A stretch of DNA of 26,574 bases from Bacteroidales bacterium UBA1077. Its GTDB lineage: Bacteria; Bacteroidota; Bacteroidia; Bacteroidales; UBA932. Both the position numbers and the translations under genes were made by a program. Location of the stretch: NCBI GenBank assembly GCA_002314195.1, contig DCCQ01000124.1, positions 1 to 26,574 of the forward strand, read 5' to 3'. The notes below the pieces were generated by a model, which was given only the letters and a program-made list of their open reading frames with translations, did not search any database and was not told where the DNA came from. This document shows positions 7,963-15,886 of this stretch, one piece after another (the stretch's first letter is position 1; every line of letters begins with the position of its first letter).

Positions 7963-10900
7963 CTAAAAATCATAGCGCATAGACTTCTCGGCACTCATCG
8001 CTTTAGTAGGCACGATTGCGAAACGGAAGGAATAGTCCTTGTCGTTCCAAAGGCACCTGTCAGAGTCTGGTCTTGAGCCCCAACTGTCGTACCCGCCAAT
8101 GCCGCTCTGGGCATAATCAACGCAAACCTCAACGAAGTCTCTCTCTGAGTAGTCATTGATGTGGGTTTGACGACGAAGACGGTTCTTTGCCTTGGCTGGA
8201 TCATTCTTGGACAATGGGTCTTTGTACTCCCACTGATAGTCATGCCTGACAACATCCTCAGAATCAAGATCCTCAATAGAGCAACGGAGGGCATTGAACT
8301 CGAAGCGGTCCGAACGGATGGTCATTTCTCCGATGGCAAGATATTCACAATCAGTGTGATGGCCGCATTCCTGCGGACGCACGTAGCGAACATATTCCTT
8401 CGCGGCGGATGATGAATATTTCCCCACGAGGGTTCCGCTGAACCTGTCGCTGTAGTTCTCCTCCGGTCCTCTTCCATAATAAGCGAACGAATCCGCGGAA
8501 GCAGGCAGCCTCATTCTGAATCCAATGCGCGGTACATCGACCGGTTTGTCAGACTTGACACCCTTAAAATCAGAGAAAACCGAAAGAACGCCTCCTTCAA
8601 GAAGAGTGTAGCGGACTGTGAATATATTCCCGCTCGCCAATGAATATTCCGCAACAATCGACTCTCCATCGAAATCCGCCTTGGCATTGAACTCACGGCT
8701 GGAGGTCTTGAATGCCTGACAGCGGGACGGCATTCCGTTGCCGTAGTCATTATCGGTCGGGGCACGCCAGAACAGAGGCCTGAGGCCGAAATCATCGTTG
8801 AACACATTCTTTCCTTTGAATGAATATGATCGCAGACATCCCATTTCTTTGTCAAAGATTATAGCAGCCTCGCGGCTTTCGAGAATAAGCGCGTTTTCCG
8901 CCACGGTTGCTTTGATGCCTTTTACCCCAGATGGTGAGTCAAGCCTCTTGGCATCAGACAGTTTGATTTGGTCATAAGCTATCACATACCCTTTAGGAAG
9001 CAACCCTTCAGCCTCATTGGCAAGAACCATAAAAGAGATCAGACAATCCTTGCCGGAAGGCAGTTTCGGGAGCTTCACACTGACGGTTTCCTCAGACTGA
9101 GGAGCGGCTGACAGCCTTTCTGTTCCAGAGGCAATTTGATTTCCATCAGCAGTTACTGTCCATTTAAGAATATGTTTACTCAAATCCTTGAAATAGAACC
9201 TGTTCTGTAACTTGAACAAACCTGATGCAGGATCCTCTGCCGAAACTTTCACATCCTGATAGACGTGCTTTACCTCGGCCATGGCCGGATGAGGAGTACG
9301 GTCCGGAGCGATGACTCCATTACAGTTGAAGTTACCATCGCTCGGAGTGTGCTCACCGTAATCGCCACCGTAAGCCCAAAACATCTTTCCTTCGCTGTCA
9401 GTCTCGTAAAGTCCTTGGTCAATCCAGTCCCAGATGAAGCCGCCTTGAAGGTTAGGATATTCATAGATGTACTTCCACTGGCGGTCGAGCGAACCGTTGG
9501 AATTGCCCATCGCGTGGGAATATTCAGAAGGAACGACAGGCTTCGGGTAGTCGCTCTCCCCCATCTTGCGGAACCACTCGGCTTCTGGGTATTGCGGAAC
9601 TAGCATGTCCGTGTTCCATTCATATTCAGCGCGTTCGTAGCAGACTGGCCTATTCTGCCCGTCCTTTTCCAAGGCTTTCAATTCCCTGTAGGTGTCGTAG
9701 AAGTTACATCCGTTTCCAGCCTCATTTCCGAGAGAGAGAATCGTCACGCAAGGATAGTTGCGGGTCCGGTAGTACATGTTCAGAATCCTGTCTCGGTGCT
9801 GAGGGAGCCAGTCAGGGTTGTTGCCAAGGGTTCTGGTGAGGTTGTAACCCATCCCGTGGGATTCGATGTTGGCCTCATCGTAGACATAGAACCCGTACTT
9901 GTCGCACAGTTCGTAGAAAAGGCGCGGAAGAGGATAGTGACTGGTTCTGATGGCGTTGATGTTGTGCTCCTTCATCAGCCTCAAGTCAGTCATGATGTCT
10001 TCCTTGGTTAAATAATGTCCTGTGAACTGATTGTGTTCGTGGATGTTGACTCCCTTGAACTTGACTGGCTGACCATTTACAAGGAACCGGTTGCCGACAA
10101 TTTCCAGACGACGGAAACCTACATCGGCCTTGGCGTATTTTCCTTCTACGCAAAGCAACAAGGTGTAAAGTTCCGGGGTCTCGGCAGACCATTTTCTAAC
10201 TTCATTTATCGCGGATTGCCATTGCCTTGCGCCCTGAATAGTCTCGGTCGTACCCTTTGCAGTCTCGTTGCCGTTGGCATCCAGAAGGGTCCAGCTTACA
10301 TTGATCGGCTTCGAGGAGTTGACGCTCAGCCTGAAATCCCCCGTGCAAAGGTCATCGGCAAGCGTGGAGACCACATTCCAGTCAAAGTCATCCGGGACCG
10401 TGGCCGGCTCCCTTGACAGATAGACATCCCGCTCAATTCCGCTGATGCGCCAGAAATCCTGACACTCAAGGTAACTGCCTGTGCACCATCTGGTAACAAC
10501 AAGACGCAAGTCTGCCTCCTTGCCGCTTTCCACGTACGGAGTGATGTCGTAGCGGACCAAATCCTTCGAGTCCTCGCTGTAGCCGACAAACTTGTCATTG
10601 ACAAACACATACGCGCCACCTTTCACCCCGCAGAGGTTCAAATAGCACTTCTCCCCCGCCCCGAATCGAGGTGTGAATTTCCTTGAATATACTCCCGTAG
10701 GAATCTTGTCAGGAAGCTGCGGTGGCCTCGGGTTCCTCGGGCAGAACTCATACGGATGGTTAACGTAGATCGCTGTTCCGAATCCCTGAACCTCCCAGTT
10801 GCCAGGGACCTTGATGGTCGACGGAACCTTGCGGGGATCCGCCAGCATGTCCTGCACGGAATCGTAATACAAGAAATCCCACACACCGTTGAGCGACGCG

Positions 10901-11103
10901 TAGTTTGTGCTCGCCTCGATCTCTGTTGACAAAGCATCTTTGGCCGTGTCAAAGAACACCGTCTCGTGCCTCCGCGTCACAGCTTTCCCCTCCGTAACCA
11001 CCTTCTGATCAAGATGTTCGATAAATTCCTTTTCTTGCGCAGAAATAGCCGGACACCCCAACAGCGCGGCCAGCGCGACAATGATGCAATGTTTGATGTT
11101 CAT
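7963..11103 (-). CDS. GH2 beta-galactosidase, secreted
   Basis: A 1046-residue GH2 enzyme of the LacZ-like long type. A Sec signal peptide (cleavage likely after AISA, residue 22) sends it to the periplasm or surface. It has the jelly-roll sugar-binding domain (VPGNWEVQGFGTAIYVN, DKFVGYSEDSK), then the TIM barrel with KFKGVNIHEHN, NAIRTSHYP, the acid/base in LSLGNEAGNG (Glu461) and the nucleophile in PSEYSHAMGN (Glu527). A C-terminal beta-gal small-chain domain contains RAPTDNDYG and YGRGPEENYSDR. It likely removes terminal beta-galactose from glycans. The gene starts only 29 bases after hsdR, and no consensus promoter was found there, so it may depend on read-through. Beta-galactosidase is the best call, but other GH2 activities cannot be excluded. 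Confidence 0.92.
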   Translation of the reverse strand: MNIKHCIIVALAALLGCPAISAQEKEFIEHLDQKVVTEGKAVTRRHETVFFDTAKDALSTEIEASTNYASLNGVWDFLYYDSVQDMLADPRKVPSTIKVPGNWEVQGFGTAIYVNHPYEFCPRNPRPPQLPDKIPTGVYSRKFTPRFGAGEKCYLNLCGVKGGAYVFVNDKFVGYSEDSKDLVRYDITPYVESGKEADLRLVVTRWCTGSYLECQDFWRISGIERDVYLSREPATVPDDFDWNVVSTLADDLCTGDFRLSVNSSKPINVSWTLLDANGNETAKGTTETIQGARQWQSAINEVRKWSAETPELYTLLLCVEGKYAKADVGFRRLEIVGNRFLVNGQPVKFKGVNIHEHNQFTGHYLTKEDIMTDLRLMKEHNINAIRTSHYPLPRLFYELCDKYGFYVYDEANIESHGMGYNLTRTLGNNPDWLPQHRDRILNMYYRTRNYPCVTILSLGNEAGNGCNFYDTYRELKALEKDGQNRPVCYERAEYEWNTDMLVPQYPEAEWFRKMGESDYPKPVVPSEYSHAMGNSNGSLDRQWKYIYEYPNLQGGFIWDWIDQGLYETDSEGKMFWAYGGDYGEHTPSDGNFNCNGVIAPDRTPHPAMAEVKHVYQDVKVSAEDPASGLFKLQNRFYFKDLSKHILKWTVTADGNQIASGTERLSAAPQSEETVSVKLPKLPSGKDCLISFMVLANEAEGLLPKGYVIAYDQIKLSDAKRLDSPSGVKGIKATVAENALILESREAAIIFDKEMGCLRSYSFKGKNVFNDDFGLRPLFWRAPTDNDYGNGMPSRCQAFKTSSREFNAKADFDGESIVAEYSLASGNIFTVRYTLLEGGVLSVFSDFKGVKSDKPVDVPRIGFRMRLPASADSFAYYGRGPEENYSDRFSGTLVGKYSSSAAKEYVRYVRPQECGHHTDCEYLAIGEMTIRSDRFEFNALRCSIEDLDSEDVVRHDYQWEYKDPLSKNDPAKAKNRLRRQTHINDYSERDFVEVCVDYAQSGIGGYDSWGSRPDSDRCLWNDKDYSFRFAIVPTKAMSAEKSMRYDF

Positions 11104-11132
11104 ATAGTATAGTGTTAATTACCTGCGAAAAA

Positions 11133-14100
11133 TCACAATCCGAAGTATCTTTCAAAGAATGCCCGTAGCTTCTCGATGACAGATTTCTTCTTTTCCTGCC
11201 TGCTGCCACCGAACCTTGACATCGGAGGAAGTATCTTGTCAATGTCCGTTCCGGTGGTTCTTACCTGTCCATCCCGGAAACTGCTCTCTATGAACTTCTC
11301 CGTCTCCTGAGGTTTGAGGTGCTCACTCTCTATGATCTCCTTCAAGTCTTCGTCCCTTTGCCGTTGGACAAAGTCTTTCCAGCTCTTTTCCACATCTGTG
11401 TCGGCATTCACGCTGCCGATGAAGTTCTCTATAAGTTCTTTCTTGCTCCTTAGCTGAATGCTAGAACCGATGGCTTTGGAGATGCTGACAAGTATCTCCT
11501 TGTTCGTGCAGTTGCCGTCGTGATATTTCTGGACAAGAAGAAGAATATAGTCAATGTTGATCTCCACCTGTCTGATAAGCTCAGTCTCAAACACAAGGTC
11601 ATCATTTATGTTCTCCTTGTCGCCAGATTTGCGGTGGCGCCATTTCTCCTGAAGATCGAGATAATTGCTCTGATAGTCCTGCAACTGCCTGTCAGTTATT
11701 ATTTTCTTTCCCTCAAACTGGTCAAAGGTAGAGAGTATGTTGATGGATTTGAGAAGGCTTCCAAAGAGAGCCACAAACCGCCTCTCCGCTTCTTCTCCCA
11801 CAACAGGCTGACCATCCGGGAACTCGCTTTGAAGTTGCTCCACCAGTTCCTTATAGCCATAACAATGCTTGCCTTTCTCCGTGTCGTAGCCGTCATAATA
11901 AGACAGAAAGTCTTTCAGCACCACAATACTGCTTGCATCCTTGTCACCGAACAGGGCGATGGCATCATCCGTAGCCTGCCGGAGATCCCTGAAACAGACG
12001 ATGTTACCAAAAGTCTTGACGGAGTTCAGTATCCTGTTCGTCCTTGAAAACGCCTGTATCAGACCGTGCTGTTTGAGGTTCTTGTCCACGAACAGGGTGT
12101 TGAGTGTGGTGGCATCGAAGCCTGTAAGGAACATATTCACCACTATCAGCAGATCCACCTGCCGGTTCTTCATCCTCAACGACAAGTCTTTATAATAGTT
12201 CTGGAACTTGTCGGAGGAAGTGTCATAGTTCGTGGAGAACATCCTGTTGTAGTCTTGTATGGCTCCTTCAAGGAAATCCCTTGACTGCTGGTCAAGTTGT
12301 GTGGTGCTTTCTGGGTTCTCTTCCGCGAGTATTCCGTCAACCTCCTCTTCATTAGCACCATAACTATAAATAGTGGCTATCTTGAGCCTCTGTGCTTCCG
12401 GCAGTTCAGACTGCTGCCTTTTGAACTCATTGTAGTAGGCCTTGGCCATAGGGATGGAGGCCACCGCGAGCATCGCATTGAAGCCGTTCAGTTTTTGTTC
12501 TGTCTTATGTTCAAAAACCTCAGCCCCTTTCTTGGCGCTTGCCACCTTATGAATATCATCCAGGACGCGGAAAGAATAGTATGAACTTCTCTTGGTCTTC
12601 TGGTCGAAGCGCTCAAGAATATACCTGGACACCTTCGCTATCCTTTCAGGTGAAAGCATCGCCTTTTCCCTGTCTATGGCGGAAATCCGCTCGTCAGAGA
12701 TGTTGTCTCTTTCTTTGAAGGTGTTCACATAGTCAATCCTGAACGGAAGGACGTTCTCATCGTTGATGGCATCCACAATGGTGTAGGTGTGGAGTCTGTC
12801 CCCGAATGCCTGCCGGGTGGTCTTCAAGTGCAAATCTCCGCCCGTCCCTGCATTCTGTGCGAATATAGGGGTGCCGGTGAAGCCGAACAGGTTATATTTC
12901 TTGAAGTTCTTTGTGATGGCTGAGTGCATCTCTCCAAAGTTGCTCCTGTGGCACTCATCGAAGATTATCACCACCCTCTGCTGGAACACGGGATGATTCT
13001 TGTTCTTCTGAACGAAGATAGAGAGTTTCTGGATGGTGGTGACGATGATGCGGTAGTCGTGATCGGCTCCGCTCTTGTCCTTGTTCTCCAACTGCCTTTG
13101 GAGCACGGCCGTGGAAGTGTTCCCGTCAGCCGCGCCCTCCTCGAATCGGTTATATTCCTTCATCGTCTGGTAGTCAAGGTCTTTGCGGTCCACGACAAAG
13201 AGAACTTTGTCAATGTAAGGAAGCCTTGAAGCCAGCTGCGCGGTCTTGAATGATGTGAGAGTCTTTCCAGAGCCTGTGGTGTGCCAGATGTATCCTCCTC
13301 CCTTGATGCTTCCGTAAAACTTGTAGTTGTTGGCGACATTTATCCTCTGTATGATCCTTTCCGTGGCGGCGATCTGGTAAGGCCGCATCACCATCAGCAT
13401 CTTCTCGCTGGTGAAGACACAATACTTTGTGAGGATGTTCAGCAGGGTGCGCTTTGAGAAGAATGTCTTGGTGAAGTCCAGAAGATCCGTGATGACCCTG
13501 TTGTTGCTGTCCGCCCAGAATGATGAGAACTCGAATGAGTTGCTGGTCTTCTTTGACTTATTCCTCCCGCCTGTTTCCTGTTCTTTGATGTGGTTCGCCC
13601 TGGTGGTGTTCGAGTAATACTTGGTGTTTGTGCCGTTGCTGATGACGAATATCTGCACATACTCATACAACCCGCACCCTGCCCAGAAACTATCCCTCTG
13701 GTATCTGTTTATCTGGTTGAAAGCCTCTTTTAGCTGGACACCTCTTCTTTTGAGTTCAATATGCACAAGTGGAAGGCCATTGACAAGGATGGACACATCA
13801 TACCGGGTGTCATGGTTTCCTCCCTCCTCGACATACTGGTTTATGACCTGGACGAAGTTATTATGAATATTGTCCTTGTCTATGAGCCAGATGTTCCGGC
13901 TCTCACCGGTGTCTCTTCTTAGGACCTGAATATAATCATCTTGTATCTTTGAGGTCTTGACCACAATATCATCGTTCTTGTTGGCTATGCATTCACTAAA
14001 GAACCGGGTCCATTCATTATCCGTGAAGTGATAGGAGTTGAGTTTTTCCAGCTGTGAGCGCAGGTTCTTGACGAGATCCGCTTCCGTGTGGATAGGAAGA

Positions 14101-14249
14101 TACTCATAGCCTTGCTCCCCAAGGAGACGGATGAACTCCTTTTCCAGGTCAGCCTCGCTCTGGTAGCTTTCGGCTGGGGTTGTCACGTGGTCATATTCAG
14201 CGACCACGGTGTATTCCTGGCTTTCGGCGATGATATTGTATTGTGTCAT
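11133..14249 (-). CDS. hsdR: Type I restriction enzyme, R (motor/nuclease) subunit
   Basis: The 1038-residue subunit translocates DNA and cuts it when HsdM/HsdS meet unmethylated targets. An N-terminal PD-(D/E)xK nuclease shows RYDVSILVNG (Asp151) and HIELKRRG (Glu165, Lys167). The SF2 helicase follows with Walker A HTTGSGKT (Lys329), DEAD-box IIFDECHRSNF (431-434), GFTGTP and VNMFLTGFD. A helical C-terminal region that docks on the methylase completes a full-length protein, so restriction appears intact. The overall build resembles the EcoR124I (type IC) group. The ATG at 14249 lies 21 bases after hsdS, which suggests co-transcription with hsdS. Its own promoter was not seen. Confidence 0.95.
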   Translation of the reverse strand: MTQYNIIAESQEYTVVAEYDHVTTPAESYQSEADLEKEFIRLLGEQGYEYLPIHTEADLVKNLRSQLEKLNSYHFTDNEWTRFFSECIANKNDDIVVKTSKIQDDYIQVLRRDTGESRNIWLIDKDNIHNNFVQVINQYVEEGGNHDTRYDVSILVNGLPLVHIELKRRGVQLKEAFNQINRYQRDSFWAGCGLYEYVQIFVISNGTNTKYYSNTTRANHIKEQETGGRNKSKKTSNSFEFSSFWADSNNRVITDLLDFTKTFFSKRTLLNILTKYCVFTSEKMLMVMRPYQIAATERIIQRINVANNYKFYGSIKGGGYIWHTTGSGKTLTSFKTAQLASRLPYIDKVLFVVDRKDLDYQTMKEYNRFEEGAADGNTSTAVLQRQLENKDKSGADHDYRIIVTTIQKLSIFVQKNKNHPVFQQRVVIIFDECHRSNFGEMHSAITKNFKKYNLFGFTGTPIFAQNAGTGGDLHLKTTRQAFGDRLHTYTIVDAINDENVLPFRIDYVNTFKERDNISDERISAIDREKAMLSPERIAKVSRYILERFDQKTKRSSYYSFRVLDDIHKVASAKKGAEVFEHKTEQKLNGFNAMLAVASIPMAKAYYNEFKRQQSELPEAQRLKIATIYSYGANEEEVDGILAEENPESTTQLDQQSRDFLEGAIQDYNRMFSTNYDTSSDKFQNYYKDLSLRMKNRQVDLLIVVNMFLTGFDATTLNTLFVDKNLKQHGLIQAFSRTNRILNSVKTFGNIVCFRDLRQATDDAIALFGDKDASSIVVLKDFLSYYDGYDTEKGKHCYGYKELVEQLQSEFPDGQPVVGEEAERRFVALFGSLLKSINILSTFDQFEGKKIITDRQLQDYQSNYLDLQEKWRHRKSGDKENINDDLVFETELIRQVEINIDYILLLVQKYHDGNCTNKEILVSISKAIGSSIQLRSKKELIENFIGSVNADTDVEKSWKDFVQRQRDEDLKEIIESEHLKPQETEKFIESSFRDGQVRTTGTDIDKILPPMSRFGGSRQEKKKSVIEKLRAFFERYFGL

Positions 14250-14270
14250 TATTATGCTTCTTGATTTCTG

Positions 14271-14855
14271 TTATGCTCCCTTTCTCTTGAAGGATAAAAG
14301 TTTATCCCTGTAATACTCGTATTGTTGGCGTCTCTTTTTCATCTCCGCAGGAAGACCGGAAGAAAGGTCGTTGGCAAGGCGGTCGAAGCGGTCAAGGATG
14401 GAAACTATCTTCTGCTGGTCTGCCAAAGAGGGAACAGGAACTTCATATTCCAGCAATGCGCTATTGGATATTGAAGGATAATTGCCGAGTGTAAGGTTAT
14501 TTGATAAATATGTCTTGAAATTACTAACTGTCAAGGAAAAGAACAAAAACCTTGGTAATAATATCTTTTTATCAACTCTCAACACACAATATCCAGTACT
14601 GCATATATCGCCATTATATTCGGTGGGAATTATGCAGGCTCTCATTTGGGTCGGCCTAGTAGTGGCAAAAATGACATCATTCCCTTGAACAATTTGTTGA
14701 GCTCGACTTGGTGCAGACATCTTATCTATTTCTATTGCAGAAATAATGCTGTGTGTTTGGATATCAACGGACGACAAATCAATATATCGGTATTGCCCTG
14801 TCGCAGATTTCCATTTGATATTATTAGTCTTCATGCATACATCCTTCAACTTCAT
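14271..14855 (-). CDS. hsdS: Type I specificity subunit, C-terminal half (out of frame with N-terminal half)
   Basis: This 194-residue ORF has one target-recognition domain and one conserved helical repeat (LADQQKIVSILDRFDRL to YEYYRDKLLSF). It equals the second half of an HsdS. It overlaps the first half by 32 bases in another frame. Reading back in its own frame through the nine-G run reaches Trp-Gly-Gly-Tyr and then the first half, so one fewer G (8, or 11) gives a continuous 389-residue HsdS. As it stands, the half could be made only by re-initiation at the ATG at 14855 or by slippage. It lies 21 bases before hsdR. Confidence 0.85.
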   Translation of the reverse strand: MKLKDVCMKTNNIKWKSATGQYRYIDLSSVDIQTHSIISAIEIDKMSAPSRAQQIVQGNDVIFATTRPTQMRACIIPTEYNGDICSTGYCVLRVDKKILLPRFLFFSLTVSNFKTYLSNNLTLGNYPSISNSALLEYEVPVPSLADQQKIVSILDRFDRLANDLSSGLPAEMKKRRQQYEYYRDKLLSFKRKGA

Positions 14856-15441
14856 CCGTCTTATTTCTGTTTGATACCCCCCCCCACTTATTGAAACTCA
14901 ATAAGTTATCAAGATAATAACTATATTGAGACTTCCTTTTCTGCAATTCTGCTTGCAATTCTGCTTGCAATTCTGCTTGCAATTCTGTAAAAATATCCAA
15001 GATTCTTACAATCTCCTCCTGCACCGGAAGCGGTGGCACGGGGATTTCAACATCATTAAGAACCGCTTGTGTCAAACTTGGAACACCACCTGCGGTATTC
15101 AATTTTTCCAAGTGCTCTTTTTGAAGTGCATAGAAAACATATTTTTCTATTACCAAAGATTTGTTTATTTCTGTATAAAATACTGTATCAACATTCCAAA
15201 ATGGAACATCCACATAGTATAACTTATCAATCGAACCTTTCCTTGGGATCAAGACTGAAGGTTTGTCATATATGGAAGTGTCAACATATGTCATAACTCC
15301 GCCAGAGCCGTACACCGGAATAGTACCGTTATCGAGGTGCTTGTAATCTTTACCATTTCTGATTTTAAGAATGTTTTTCAATTGCTTATACTCCACCCCA
15401 TCAGGACAGTATCGCTGTATCAGTTCTTCCAACTTACTCAT
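14824..15441 (-). CDS. hsdS: Type I specificity subunit, N-terminal half (ends early because of the G-run frame)
   Basis: Begins MSKLEELIQRYCPDGVEYK, a very common HsdS start, at ATG 15441; the upstream TTG at 15453 is not favoured. The 205-residue product has target-recognition domain 1 (about 20-150), a conserved region with PVQEEIVRILDIFTELQ, a 12-bp-repeat-encoded AELQ helix, and YYLDNLLSFNKWGG, where the G run lies. With nine G the frame ends after about 20 unrelated residues (stop at 14824). In the fused form it recognises the first half of a bipartite DNA target. Half-HsdS proteins of this build can dimerise and recognise symmetric targets, so the short form may still be active. Base composition is visibly A+T-richer than the housekeeping genes. 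Confidence 0.88.
   Translation of the reverse strand: MSKLEELIQRYCPDGVEYKQLKNILKIRNGKDYKHLDNGTIPVYGSGGVMTYVDTSIYDKPSVLIPRKGSIDKLYYVDVPFWNVDTVFYTEINKSLVIEKYVFYALQKEHLEKLNTAGGVPSLTQAVLNDVEIPVPPLPVQEEIVRILDIFTELQAELQAELQAELQKRKSQYSYYLDNLLSFNKWGGVSNRNKTDEVEGCMHED
14877..14885 (-). repeat. Nine-G homopolymer in hsdS, candidate phase-variation tract
   Basis: A run of nine G on the coding strand lies between the two HsdS halves, directly after SFNKW. Eight or 11 G join the halves; nine G (this sequence) or ten G end the protein early. Slipped-strand copying of such tracts is a classic phase-variation mechanism. Confidence 0.85.
14943..14987 (-). repeat. 12-bp tandem repeat, 3.75 copies, encoding AELQ units in HsdS
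   Basis: GCAATTCTGCTT (plus strand) repeats at 14943, 14955 and 14967, with a 9-base partial copy at 14979-14987. On the coding strand it gives ELQAELQAELQAELQ. It sits in the helix joining the two target-recognition domains. In EcoR124I a 12-bp repeat at this site changes the spacer of the DNA target by one base per unit. Confidence 0.92.
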
Positions 15442-15456
15442 TATCTTTTGCAAAGT

Positions 15457-15487
15457 ATTGCTATTTCCTTTAAAATCCTTATCTTTG
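15457..15487 (+). promoter_or_regulatory. Plus-strand promoter in the hsdM-hsdS spacer
   Basis: ATTG (15457-15460), 19 bases, then TATCTTTG (15480-15487) fits the Bacteroidetes consensus and points away from hsdS, against the operon. Transcription would start near 15494, just before the 14-codon ORF and the hairpin at 15540-15571. Confidence 0.55.
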
Positions 15488-15495
15488 TGCTTGAA

Positions 15496-15540
15496 ATGTT
15501 GATCAAGACGATTGGAGTTCTCTTCAAGCTTGATTTTTGA
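15496..15540 (+). CDS. 14-codon leader-like ORF on the opposite strand
   Basis: ATG 15496 opens a 14-residue reading frame (MLIKTIGVLFKLDF) that begins right at the predicted start of the plus-strand transcript and ends inside the first base of the hairpin at 15540-15571. The arrangement resembles a leader peptide and attenuator. The peptide has no run of one amino acid that would point to a known attenuation type. It may equally be a non-coding small RNA of about 80 bases. Confidence 0.25.
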   Translation: MLIKTIGVLFKLDF

Positions 15541-15571
15541 AAAAGCATTTGCCTACTGGCAAGTGCTTTTT
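15540..15571. terminator. Bidirectional terminator hairpin between hsdM and hsdS
   Basis: Arms 15540-15553 and 15558-15571 pair over 14 positions with one G-T mismatch and a TACT loop. A-runs on one side and T-runs on the other make it a terminator on both strands. On the minus strand it separates hsdM from hsdS-hsdR. On the plus strand it ends the transcript from 15494. Confidence 0.75.
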
Positions 15572-15644
15572 AATTTAGAGAAATACGGACGGATGTACTC
15601 TAAAGGCCGCTCTCAGCTCTCAAGTAAATAAAATCGTCACATAA

Positions 15645-15791
15645 ATGATCAATATTTCAATTAAAATTAAGCTTGACGAGCGCTCCCTCACAGAGTGCAA
15701 AGATGCTCACAAAACAGTTTTTGTCAGAGACCATTTCAGAATGGTCAGAGGCAAGAAGGTTTACGTGAAGGCCCACTACCGTAAACGGTAG
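15645..15791 (+). CDS. Small basic protein on the opposite strand, between hsdM and hsdS
   Basis: A 48-residue ORF (ATG 15645, TAG 15789-15791) whose second half reads VFVRDHFRMVRGKKVYVKAHYRKR-like, split here as VFVRDHFR and VYVKAHYRKR. This doubled V-x-V-x-x-H-x-R pattern around a GKK turn recurs in small hypothetical proteins of many bacteria and phages, which makes it more likely to be real than the 76-codon ORF opposite it. The charge is strongly positive at the C-terminus, so nucleic-acid binding is possible. It lies in the restriction operon's spacer and runs against it. No clear promoter precedes it apart from read-through of the hairpin at 15540-15571. Function unknown. Confidence 0.5.
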   Translation: MINISIKIKLDERSLTECKDAHKTVFVRDHFRMVRGKKVYVKAHYRKR

Positions 15792-15886
15792 GCCCACGGC
15801 CTTGTCTGCATACCCGTCCGTATCGGAGCCGTCCAACACACGGGCGGCTTCGTCATTCCTCTCCATTCTGAAATGACACAGAGACA

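Larger units (their letters stand above)
15454..15886. other. 433-base hsdM-hsdS spacer with palindromes
   Basis: Besides the plus-strand promoter, hairpin and small ORF listed separately, this spacer holds a 13-bp inverted repeat (15732-15744 with 15863-15875) that resumes for 5 bp (AGAGG) on the inner side after a 2-base offset. It also holds two short hairpins, GACCATT-TCAG-AATGGTC (15729-15746) and CTACCG-TAAA-CGGTAG (15776-15791). Such a long gap is unusual, because hsdM and hsdS normally overlap or nearly abut. No recombinase gene is nearby. Confidence 0.6.

Noticed and set aside
14943..14987. Tandem repeat considered as a CRISPR array
   Set aside because: Units are 12 bp without spacers and code for a regular AELQ helix within HsdS.
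14271..15441. hsdS regarded as a decayed pseudogene
   Set aside because: Both halves keep full conserved regions and the only defect is in a G homopolymer, which points to a reversible switch rather than decay.
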